The translations under genes were made by a program, and so were the position numbers. The notes below the pieces were generated by a model, which was not told where the DNA came from, ran no database searches, and was given only the letters and a program-made list of their open reading frames with translations. Shown here in pieces: positions 1-4,671 of a stretch of DNA of 5,637 nucleotides. The stretch spans positions 1 to 5,637 of the forward strand of contig PSRF01000082.1 of assembly GCA_003175865.1 (NCBI GenBank). Direction: 5' to 3'. Origin of the DNA: Blastocatellia bacterium (GTDB lineage: Bacteria; Acidobacteriota; Blastocatellia; Pyrinomonadales; Pyrinomonadaceae). The first letter of the stretch is position 1; each line of letters starts with the position of its first letter.

Positions 1-1062
1 CAAACTGGTTCGTGTTTCAAACCTTTCATCTACACGGCTGCCGTCGAATGGGGCATGACACCCGATACGACAGTCAGTGGGGCACCAATCAGCATTGGCG
101 ACTGGCAGCCCCACAACTACGACGGTTCCCTTGGCTGTTCAGATATGCCGTTGAAGATGGCACTCGCGAAGTCGATGAACATTCCAGCTGTGCACCTTCT
201 GCAAACAGTCGGTATTCAGACCGGGGCACAAATGGTGAGGCGCTTTGGTGTCAAGGTTCCGATGTCGCCTTATCTGCCATCCGCACTTGGGGCTACTGAA
301 GTCCCGTTGGACCAGATGGTTTCCGCTTACTCATCATTTCCAAACAAGGGCATTCGTGTTGAGCCTCACATGATCCGGCGCGTGTTGGATCGTGATGGCG
401 CGGTGCTCGAGGAATGGGAGCGAACAACTTACAAAGTCGTCAATGAATACGTAGCTCTGACGATGGTATCAATGATGCGAGGTGTGGTCCAATTCGGTAC
501 TGCGGCCGCTGCATCGTCGTTGGGCATTCCACTCGCCGGCAAGACCGGTACCGTAAACGATCACACTGACGTTTGGTTCATCGGGTACACACCGACTTAT
601 GTCACCGGCGTCTGGATGGGTTATCCAGGGAAGAAGAAACCACTCGGTAACGATATGACGGGCGCACATGGCGCGTTACCAATGTTCATCGACTTCATGA
701 AGACATTCATGAAGGACAAGCAAAAAGAGGATTTTCCGAAGGCTCCGGATATGCCGGAAGACATGAAGGAACTCTTCCGCCAACGTCAGCGTGAATTGGC
801 TGCAGAGCGTGCGGAATTGGCAGCAGATGCTGAAAAAAATGCGGACGAGACTGCGACGCCTGCCACGTCAACAGAACCCAAGATGGAGCAAGTAACACTT
901 CCACCTCCACCAAAGGCCGAAGAACCTGCGGCAAAACCACAACCGAAGACGGAAGCCCCAGCTCCGAAGACTGAAACAGCACCAGCGCCGACAACAACAC
1001 GTCCGAGAGAAGTTGAACCGGCAAAGAAGAAAGGAAAGAAGGGGGACGGCGAACCCGGATGA
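1..1062 (+). CDS. Class A penicillin-binding protein (PBP1A-type), C-terminal transpeptidase part, 5' end outside window
   Basis: Peptidoglycan synthase that cross-links stem peptides on the outer face of the inner membrane. The reading frame is open from base 1, so the N-terminal membrane anchor and glycosyltransferase domain lie upstream of the window. 353 codons are visible. All three transpeptidase motifs are present in order: SxxK as Ser4-Cys-Phe-Lys7 inside QTGSCFKPFIYTAAVEWG, SxN as Ser58-Met-Asn60, and KTG(T) at residues 181-184, followed by TDVWFIGYTP and GVWMGY, which are typical of class A PBPs. The globular domain ends near residue 240. A predicted helical, charged stretch (about 251-282, rich in Arg, Glu and Ala) follows, then a Pro/Ala/Lys/Glu/Thr-rich, probably disordered periplasmic tail of about 70 residues ending in a Lys-rich patch. 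The cysteine right after the catalytic serine is less usual than Ser, Ala, Thr or Asn. The stop TGA at 1060-1062 lies two bases before a heptamer repeat array. The family call is firm; PBP1A versus another class A subtype is less so. Confidence 0.93.
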   Translation, partial: QTGSCFKPFIYTAAVEWGMTPDTTVSGAPISIGDWQPHNYDGSLGCSDMPLKMALAKSMNIPAVHLLQTVGIQTGAQMVRRFGVKVPMSPYLPSALGATEVPLDQMVSAYSSFPNKGIRVEPHMIRRVLDRDGAVLEEWERTTYKVVNEYVALTMVSMMRGVVQFGTAAAASSLGIPLAGKTGTVNDHTDVWFIGYTPTYVTGVWMGYPGKKKPLGNDMTGAHGALPMFIDFMKTFMKDKQKEDFPKAPDMPEDMKELFRQRQRELAAERAELAADAEKNADETATPATSTEPKMEQVTLPPPPKAEEPAAKPQPKTEAPAPKTETAPAPTTTRPREVEPAKKKGKKGDGEPG

Positions 1063-1064
1063 GT

Positions 1065-1096
1065 TAAGGATGAAGGCGAAAGGATGAAGGATGAAG
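1065..1096 (+). repeat. Left GGATGAA heptamer array (one of an inverted pair)
   Basis: Starts with TAA and continues as about four tandem heptamers with consensus GGATGAA; the second unit is degenerate (GGCGAAA). Read on the opposite strand, bases 1558-1589 give the same pattern, with 27 of 32 positions identical including an 11-base perfect start (TAAGGATGAAG). The array begins two bases after the PBP stop codon and runs into a terminator-like hairpin. Seen directly; any role is inference. Confidence 0.85.
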
Positions 1097-1118
1097 GGGC
1101 CGTTAAACCGCCCCTTTT
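1094..1118 (+). terminator. Probable rho-independent terminator of the PBP gene
   Basis: The arm AAGGGGC (1094-1100) pairs with GCCCCTT (1110-1116) around a 9-base loop, and the stem runs into TTTT (1115-1118) on the plus strand, 32 bases after the PBP stop. The hairpin also covers the last codons and the stop (1103-1105) of the convergent four-helix-bundle gene, so the two genes share this 3' region. The T-run is short, so termination may be partial. On the minus strand the stem is not followed by a T-run. Confidence 0.6.
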
Positions 1119-1504
1119 GCATTGATCATAGACCGCTTGCTTGATGTCCTTTTTCGTTCTCTAGCTTTGACGCGCTTTACGATCGTGACAAAAATTGGGA
1201 TTAACTCTTCTGCTTCTGCGCGCAAACTAAGTAGTCGCTTCGCAGAGATCACATTACCCTCCGCAAGTAGTTCCAACCAATATGAGGTTTCATCCAATTC
1301 CTGCAAAGCACCTTCGATCTTGCTAATGAAATCCGCATCGGATTTCGCTCGCTGCGCTTCGCGGTAATGTGCTCCAACCGAAGTACCCGCCTTTAAAATC
1401 TGAATACCTAGTACCTGTCCGACACCTCTTGAGGGTATTGCGGCGTAGAGTTTGATGATCCTAAGTGCAAATTGTTTCGTGCGGTCTCTCAGATTCCTTT
1501 CCAT
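1103..1504 (-). CDS. Four-helix-bundle protein (23S rRNA intervening-sequence/S23 family)
   Basis: A protein of 133 residues, close to the usual size of the family (about 115-130). Diagnostic stretches are RTKQFALRIIKLY (8-20), VLGIQILKAGTSVGAHYREAQRA (31-53) and the helix SKIEGALQELDETSYWLELL (61-80). These match the bundle known from 23S rRNA intervening sequences and, more distantly, the Avd accessory protein of diversity-generating retroelements. Free-standing members have no settled function; nucleic-acid binding is suggested by the family and by the basic C-terminus (about 110-124). No rRNA or reverse transcriptase lies nearby. The start ATG (complement of 1502-1504) is supported by AAAGGAG on the minus strand at 1516-1522, 11 bases upstream. 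It lies 82 bases downstream of the esterase stop on the same strand, so co-transcription is possible. The last codons run through the hairpin that ends the PBP gene. Confident on family, not on function. Confidence 0.92.
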   Translation of the reverse strand: MERNLRDRTKQFALRIIKLYAAIPSRGVGQVLGIQILKAGTSVGAHYREAQRAKSDADFISKIEGALQELDETSYWLELLAEGNVISAKRLLSLRAEAEELIPIFVTIVKRVKARERKRTSSKRSMINAKGAV

Positions 1505-1508
1505 TTTG

Positions 1509-1548
1509 TGAGGTTCTCCTTTGAGGTTATGAGGTTAACTTCTAGGTT
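1509..1548 (-). repeat. Short TGAGGTT direct repeats in the leader of the four-helix-bundle gene
   Basis: TGAGGTT occurs at 1509-1515, 1522-1528 and 1530-1536, with a partial TAGGTT at 1543-1548 (plus-strand reading). In the minus-strand transcript these are AACCTCA copies around the Shine-Dalgarno AAAGGAG (1516-1522). They may be another short dispersed repeat or a leader element. No function is claimed. Confidence 0.6.
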
Positions 1549-1557
1549 TAGATCCGT

Positions 1558-1589
1558 CTTCATCCTTCAGCCTTCATACTTCATCCTTA
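1558..1589 (-). repeat. Right GGATGAA heptamer array (inverted partner)
   Basis: On the minus strand it reads TAA followed by four heptamers, GGATGAA, GTATGAA, GGCTGAA, GGATGAA, then G. It is the inverted counterpart of the array at 1065-1096. Its initial TAA is the stop codon of the esterase gene, so relative to that gene it sits immediately 3', just as the left array sits immediately 3' of the PBP gene. Confidence 0.85.
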
Positions 1590-2321
1590 TAGTAACTTAC
1601 CTAGTGCGTGTGGAAGCATCTTTCGCCACCACGGCCAATCATGATTCACATCCTCTCCCCATAGATCTAACTGATGTGGAACTCCTTTTGAGTTGAGAAT
1701 ATCAGACAACGCGCGACTGCGTTCTGGAGCTTCATATGCTCCCTGGCCAGACATGATCAGAATTTTGTCGGCTCGTCGAAGTATCGGAAGGTAATAATCG
1801 TCGTTCAGGTTTGAAAGGTAATCGACGGGGTTGTTGAAGTAGACGTTGTCGTCGTAGTAACCATGTAGATACGGACGGATGTCGTAGCTACCACTCATTG
1901 CAATTACTCCACGAAACAGATCTGGGTGTTTGAAGTAGGCATTGACCGAAAGAGTTCCTCCGAGACTTGCACCGGTCGTCAATGGTCTAACTTCACCGCC
2001 TGCGCAGTCTTTACGAATCAATGGCAACACTTCATCTGTGATGTATCGGTCGTAGCGTGACAGGAGTTCAGCTTTCAGTGGGGCAGGCATCTGTTCATTC
2101 AGCAAGCTGTAGCGATTGACGCTGTTGATTGAGTAAGCGCGGAGTTTGCCCGCATCGATATACGGCTTGATTGCTTCGACAAGATGGAACCGTTCGTACT
2201 CGAGGTAATCAGCTGCTGCAGTGGGAAACATCAGGAGAGGTGGACCAGCATGCCCATAAGCCACGAGTGGCATTTCTGTACTCAAGTGTTGACTGAACCA
2301 TGCGGTTGTTCTGCGCTCCAT
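1587..2321 (-). CDS. Alpha/beta-hydrolase-fold esterase (esterase D/PF00756-like)
   Basis: A protein of 244 residues with no signal peptide, so probably a cytoplasmic serine hydrolase. The nucleophile elbow is Gly117-Ala-Ser119-Leu-Gly121-Gly, after a helix (about 87-105) typical of this fold. The catalytic histidine is most likely His227 in NHDWPWW, the usual H-x-W-x-x-W ending of esterase-D-like enzymes. The acid residue is probably in the GQGAYEAPE loop (Glu197 or Glu200), which I cannot fix by eye. An early GHAGPPLLMFPTA (23-35) is the beta-strand/oxyanion region. The substrate is unknown; esterase-D-like, feruloyl-esterase-like and enterochelin-esterase-like enzymes share this layout. 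The ATG (complement of 2319-2321) has GGAG at 2329-2332, seven bases upstream, supporting the start. The stop codon belongs to the flanking heptamer array, so an insertion may have reset the last residues. It may be co-transcribed with the four-helix-bundle gene downstream. Confidence 0.88.
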   Translation of the reverse strand: MERRTTAWFSQHLSTEMPLVAYGHAGPPLLMFPTAAADYLEYERFHLVEAIKPYIDAGKLRAYSINSVNRYSLLNEQMPAPLKAELLSRYDRYITDEVLPLIRKDCAGGEVRPLTTGASLGGTLSVNAYFKHPDLFRGVIAMSGSYDIRPYLHGYYDDNVYFNNPVDYLSNLNDDYYLPILRRADKILIMSGQGAYEAPERSRALSDILNSKGVPHQLDLWGEDVNHDWPWWRKMLPHALGKLL

Positions 2322-2372
2322 GAAATGTCTCCGATTAGTAATGTCCGATAAGCTTTAGCTTGTCGTCATGAT

Positions 2373-2443
2373 TCGAGAAGTATCTCCCTGGAAGAGATTC
2401 ACAAGCAGGGCTCATCGTGAAATGGATGCGAGATATTCTCGCA
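2373..2443. promoter_or_regulatory. Pair of related palindromic sites, candidate enhancer or operator
   Basis: Site 2 (2427-2443) is TGCGAGATATTCTCGCA: perfect 7-base arms around a 3-base centre. Site 1 has core GAGA-AGTA-TCTC at 2375-2386. On the opposite strand it gives GAGATAC TTCTCG, which matches GAGATA TTCTCG of site 2 with one extra base. Their centres are about 54 bases apart. They lie about 180-240 bp upstream of the -24 element at 2624, a normal distance for sigma-54 activator binding sites. They could instead be an operator for the divergent esterase. Confidence 0.45.
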
Positions 2444-2622
2444 AACAGGTTGATCGTGGCAAGCGAGGACTCAACGAAAAACGCGACTGGTTTACGAACG
2501 GAGCCCCCATCTTCAATCCAAGATCCAGAATCAACGTCCAGAACAAAGACGGACCATCTGCTTTACACCCACCAGATTGTCAAATTCCTAAGAAACCGAC
2601 AGGACGTGAGTTCCAATTTGGC

Positions 2623-2638
2623 TGGTATGGATATTGCT
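2623..2638 (+). promoter_or_regulatory. Sigma-54 (RpoN) type -24/-12 promoter of the CHRD/PEP-CTERM gene
   Basis: TGGTATGGATATTGCT fits the consensus TGGCACG-N4-TTGC(A/T). The GG (2624-2625) and GC (2636-2637) are separated by exactly ten bases, and TTGC is complete. Two of the seven -24 positions differ (T for C twice). The implied start of transcription is near 2649, leaving a leader of about 64 bases before the ATG at 2713. PEP-CTERM genes in several bacteria are known to depend on RpoN with the PrsK/PrsR two-component system, which fits. Not experimentally shown here. Confidence 0.55.
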
Positions 2639-2712
2639 GCGTTAGCCGTTCCCTCAACAATTGAATCCCAAGCAGGCTTTAGGTCAGCAGGTTTCCGGCA
2701 AAGGAGTCGAAG

Positions 2713-3315
2713 ATGAAACACCTGATGATTCTGGCGGTCTTTCTCGCGACAGTGTTCATTGCAGCACCTGTCTCCAAGGCAGATACGCTCGTATTCCTTG
2801 CTAATTTGGGCGATTTTGAGAGTCCGCCAACTGGGTCACCCGGAACTGGATTCGCCCGAGTTACTCTCGATACCGTCGCGAACACGATGCGGGTTGAGGT
2901 CACATTTAGTGGTCTAACGTCGAATAACACAGCTGCTCACATTCACGCGTCGACCCCTGCACCATTTACTGGAAACGCCGGAGTGGCAACTACAACGCCG
3001 ACGTTTACAGGATTTCCCGGTGGCGTTACCGCTGGAACATATGACCACACTTTTGACATGACGTTAGCTACCAGCTACAACCCGGCATTTGTCACCGCGA
3101 ACGGAGGTACTGCTGCATCTGCAGAGGCGGCACTTTTTGCCGGGATTATCGCAGGCCGTTCTTACCTTAATATTCACACCTCCAATTTTGGGGGCGGCGA
3201 GATTCGAGGATTTTTAGTAGCGCAAACGCCCGAACCTGCCACAATGCTGCTGTTTGGTAGCGGCGTTGCGGGGCTCGCCTTGAAACTTCGACGTCGACGC
3301 AAAGCTCAACAATAG
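2713..3315 (+). CDS. Secreted CHRD-domain protein with PEP-CTERM sorting signal
   Basis: A protein of 200 residues. Residues 1-23 form a Sec signal peptide (hydrophobic MILAVFLATVFIAAPV, likely cleavage after Ser-Lys-Ala). Residues about 24-170 match the CHRD domain: the HIH motif (76-78), SYNPAFVTANGGTAASAEAA (121-140) and YLNIHTSNFGGGEIRGFL (151-168) are hallmark blocks. The C-terminus is a PEP-CTERM signal: Pro-Glu-Pro (173-175), a hydrophobic segment (about 177-190) and a basic tail (KLRRRRK). Such signals are recognised by an exosortase (EpsH/XrtA-type), which cleaves the anchor and delivers the protein to the surface or exopolysaccharide matrix; no exosortase is in the window. The molecular role of CHRD domains in bacteria is not established. 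AGGAG at 2702-2706, six bases before the ATG, fixes the start. Expression probably comes from the sigma-54-type promoter upstream, and two hairpins follow the gene. Confidence 0.93.
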   Translation: MKHLMILAVFLATVFIAAPVSKADTLVFLANLGDFESPPTGSPGTGFARVTLDTVANTMRVEVTFSGLTSNNTAAHIHASTPAPFTGNAGVATTTPTFTGFPGGVTAGTYDHTFDMTLATSYNPAFVTANGGTAASAEAALFAGIIAGRSYLNIHTSNFGGGEIRGFLVAQTPEPATMLLFGSGVAGLALKLRRRRKAQQ

Positions 3316-3322
3316 TTTGCCA

Positions 3323-3347
3323 AAACACCAACAGCTTGTTTGGTGTG
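3323..3347 (+). terminator. First hairpin after the CHRD/PEP-CTERM gene
   Basis: ACACCAA (3325-3331) pairs with TTGGTGT (3340-3346). The stem can continue inward through CA/TG with one bulged base, leaving a GCT loop. It starts about ten bases after the stop codon. No T-run follows directly, so alone it is a weak terminator; with the next hairpin it may protect or end the mRNA. Confidence 0.45.
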
Positions 3348-3351
3348 CTCA

Positions 3352-3385
3352 CCACGAAAGCCACGACTCATCGTGGCTTTCGTGG
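3352..3385 (+). terminator. Perfect 15-bp hairpin after the CHRD/PEP-CTERM gene
   Basis: CCACGAAAGCCACGA (3352-3366), loop CTCA, then TCGTGGCTTTCGTGG (3371-3385): every base of the stem pairs. It is followed by CTTCTAGACTATTCT, T-rich but not a run, so it may be a terminator or an mRNA-stabilising stem. Each arm itself contains a repeated CCACGA, giving the look of a dispersed palindromic (REP-like) repeat. Confidence 0.6.
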
Positions 3386-3425
3386 CTTCTAGACTATTCT
3401 CCGCTTCGTTCGTATGCTCCCAATA

Positions 3426-3503
3426 TCAGATTCCTCGCTCCTTAGATAGGACTCGAACCTTACAATCCTTCGGTTAATACAAGTAAATAAAGTCAGATTC
3501 CTC
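3426..3503. repeat. 11-nt direct repeat flanking a tRNA T-arm-like segment
   Basis: TCAGATTCCTC occurs at 3426-3436 and again at 3493-3503; the sequences beyond the two copies are unlike each other. Between them, the minus strand at 3449-3459 reads GGTTCGAGTCC, a full match to the tRNA T-loop (B-box) consensus. Only about three base pairs of the T-stem form and no acceptor or anticodon arms can be folded, so this is not a working tRNA gene. It may be a decayed tRNA end or chance. Confidence 0.35.
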
Positions 3504-3642
3504 TTTGAAGTGTCAGCCTCGGCACCGCGATCTTTAGACATCCATTTAGAAGAATTTAGACCAACCTTAAGGACTTCATAGCTGGATAGCGGTAGTTTCC
3601 GCTCACGTAAGGAACACCTGGTTGTCGATGGTCCGCACTTGT

Positions 3643-3678
3643 TCAAAAACGCTCAATTCGACGACGAATTGAAGCGTT
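3643..3678 (-). terminator. Bulged 13-bp hairpin with T-run on the minus strand, upstream of the tandem pair
   Basis: AACGCTCAATTCG (3648-3660) pairs with CGAATTG-AGCGTT within 3665-3678, with a single extra A, around the loop ACGA. On the minus strand the stem is followed by a T-run (TTTTTG, with the first two T in the stem), the classic intrinsic terminator form. On the plus strand there is no T-run. It could stop antisense transcription coming from the right, or act as a structured leader for the gene at 3727, whose start is 48 bases downstream. Confidence 0.45.
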
Positions 3679-3726
3679 CACCACTAACGAAGCAGTCGAA
3701 TAGCTTTTCAACGCGAAGGAGTTGTC

Positions 3727-4632
3727 ATGAATAAATCCAAAAAGTTGGTCATCGTTGCAACGCTCATCATTTCCATTTGCTCACAGTGGCTGGTCACTTA
3801 TTCGCGACCAACTGCTACGCATGTTGCGCTTCCTGCCGGAGAAATTCGCAGTGAAGCTCAGTTACGCAGCGAAGCGAGTTTGTACGACGCGGCCATTAAC
3901 GACATAAGGAAAGGCACTTCAATCAAACTAGACACCGCTAACGATCTAAAAGCCGCAACTGCTCTTCTCAATAAAGCAATTCCTAATTTGAGATTCAATC
4001 GATCAAAGCTCATTGTTTCAGGGATGAGCGATACAACCTTCGTAGGTGCGGTTAAAGAGAGGACACGGGACGCCAAGTCAACCGAGGAGTTCGCCAGAGC
4101 CCTGGCAGGGGATCAAAACGAGATCCTTAAGTTGAACGGAGCTACAGCACTTCAAAGCCGACTCGCTCGGAGCTTAGATGCTGACGTAACTCTCATTCGA
4201 TCGGTGTCTGATCGATTGAAGAAGGCTGCCGATGCGGTCAAAGCCAAAACTAACGCGAATCACGCCGGATCGCGTTCGTACCTTTCTTCGGAGACTACGA
4301 CTAGTCCGACTCCACCAGGAATCTTGCTCGACATAATTACTCTTCAGCTTGTTGCCATCGCGGTCGTGGTTCAACCAGCAATCTTTTTGGTGCTGGTGGG
4401 TACAGGATTAGGTTCAACGCTGGTAATCGTCGGAGCGGCCGTGTTGGTTGCGAAGATCATTGGAAATGTCGCCACCGATAAGGGACGCGACAAACTCGCA
4501 GAATGCGAGGACAGCGCACAGAAGAATTTCAATGACTGTATGGCCACGGCGAATGCTTTCGATTTCGTAATAGTGTCGACTTATTGCACCGCCGCATACC
4601 TGGCTAGCGCAGCTGCTTGCCTCGTAGCGTAA
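3727..4632 (+). CDS. Exported protein of unknown family, tandem paralogue 1 (helical domain, hydrophobic hairpin, C-x10-C tail)
   Basis: A protein of 301 residues that I do not recognise. Residues 1-25 form an export signal or N-terminal anchor (Lys-rich start, hydrophobic LVIVATLIISIC) ending at Tyr-Ser-Arg-Pro (25-28). Cys18 is in an Ile-Ser-Ile-Cys context, which is a poor lipobox. Residues about 41-180 are a charged, helix-rich domain with the blocks QLRSEASLYDAAI, KGTSIKLDT, AVKERTRD and RLKKAA. A Ser/Thr/Pro linker (about 181-198) leads to two hydrophobic segments (about 199-227 and 231-248) with glycines. A tail follows with Cys260, Cys271, Cys287 and Cys298 (C-x10-C-x15-C-x10-C), ending three residues after Cys298. 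The start ATG has AAGGAG at 3716-3721, five bases upstream. It is followed after 39 bases by its paralogue, so the two probably form an operon. Possible roles (membrane-active effector, bacteriocin-like precursor, envelope structural protein) are inference only. Confidence 0.88.
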   Translation: MNKSKKLVIVATLIISICSQWLVTYSRPTATHVALPAGEIRSEAQLRSEASLYDAAINDIRKGTSIKLDTANDLKAATALLNKAIPNLRFNRSKLIVSGMSDTTFVGAVKERTRDAKSTEEFARALAGDQNEILKLNGATALQSRLARSLDADVTLIRSVSDRLKKAADAVKAKTNANHAGSRSYLSSETTTSPTPPGILLDIITLQLVAIAVVVQPAIFLVLVGTGLGSTLVIVGAAVLVAKIIGNVATDKGRDKLAECEDSAQKNFNDCMATANAFDFVIVSTYCTAAYLASAAACLVA

Positions 4633-4660
4633 CCTAACCTTTCCCGAAAAACCGTGAAGA

Positions 4661-4666
4661 GAGGAG
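4661..4666 (+). promoter_or_regulatory. Shine-Dalgarno deciding the start of the second paralogue
   Basis: GAGGAG lies five bases before ATG 4672, the same spacing as at the first paralogue. An upstream in-frame GTG at 4654 would place this motif inside the coding sequence and has no ribosome binding site of its own, so ATG 4672 is preferred. The resulting N-terminus (MKIFKVIACVV) also gives a cleaner signal peptide. Confidence 0.75.
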
Positions 4667-4671
4667 TCATC

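Larger units (their letters stand above)
1065..1589. mobile_element. Candidate repeat-bounded four-helix-bundle cassette (525 bp), not a known element
   Basis: Two 32-nt inverted heptamer arrays sit at the exact borders of the gap between the PBP gene and the esterase gene and enclose a single ORF, the four-helix-bundle gene on the minus strand. The right array supplies the esterase stop codon: the TAA at 1587-1589 on the minus strand is the first three bases of the array. No transposase, integrase or reverse transcriptase is encoded inside, and I see no convincing target-site duplication beyond a possible AGT near each end. If it moves, it would need a helper in trans. An alternative is that the arrays are ordinary dispersed intergenic repeats that follow genes and carry no cassette meaning. 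Low confidence as a mobile unit; the arrangement itself is plain in the sequence. Confidence 0.3.
2322..2712. other. Divergent intergenic region (391 bp), no convincing gene
   Basis: Separates the esterase (minus) from the CHRD/PEP-CTERM gene (plus). Two overlapping plus-strand open frames exist (2368-2664, and 2417-2716 from a GTG). Their predicted proteins are rich in Arg, Ser, Asn and Thr, match no family I know and lack good ribosome binding sites, so I do not call them genes. The region holds two related palindromic sites (2375-2386 and 2427-2443) and a sigma-54-type promoter (2623-2638), annotated separately. Confidence 0.7.
3386..3726. other. Gene-free intergenic region (341 bp)
   Basis: No convincing gene. 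A minus-strand open frame (3389-3646, 85 codons) has an unstructured composition and no family resemblance. The region holds an 11-nt direct repeat (3426-3436 and 3493-3503), an isolated tRNA B-box/T-arm match on the minus strand (3449-3459), three TTTAGA words at 3533, 3545 and 3555, and a 13-bp bulged hairpin (3648-3678). I could not pick a sigma-70 promoter for the downstream pair with confidence, though one is expected here. Confidence 0.6.

Noticed and set aside
868..1122. Minus-strand frame containing a FILHPFAFIL-like stretch
   Set aside because: This is the translation of the heptamer repeat array joined to the antisense of the PBP Pro/Lys-rich tail.
1103..1504. Avd accessory gene of a diversity-generating retroelement
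   Set aside because: Only distant family similarity; no reverse transcriptase, template repeat or variable repeat pair is visible in the window.
2368..2664. Plus-strand open frame of 98 codons in the divergent intergenic region
   Set aside because: Composition is not protein-like, no ribosome binding site is seen, and it overlaps the other frame and the regulatory sites.
2417..2716. GTG-started open frame of 99 codons whose stop overlaps the CHRD gene start as ATGA
   Set aside because: The overlap looks like translational coupling, but the protein has no recognisable motif and an Arg/Ser/Thr/Asn-rich random look, lacks a good ribosome binding site, and covers the palindromes and the sigma-54-type promoter.
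3437..3510. Possible complete tRNA gene on the minus strand
   Set aside because: Only the T-loop consensus is present; the T-stem pairs over about three bases and no acceptor, D or anticodon stem can be matched.
3389..3646. Minus-strand open frame of 85 codons between the CHRD gene and the tandem pair
   Set aside because: No family resemblance; it crosses the direct repeats and the T-arm-like segment. The minus-strand terminator-like hairpin lies upstream of it, not downstream.
3727..3810. Lipoprotein signal with Cys18 in the first paralogue
   Set aside because: The residues before the Cys (Ile-Ser-Ile) do not fit the lipobox, and the second paralogue has no Cys at the matching place.
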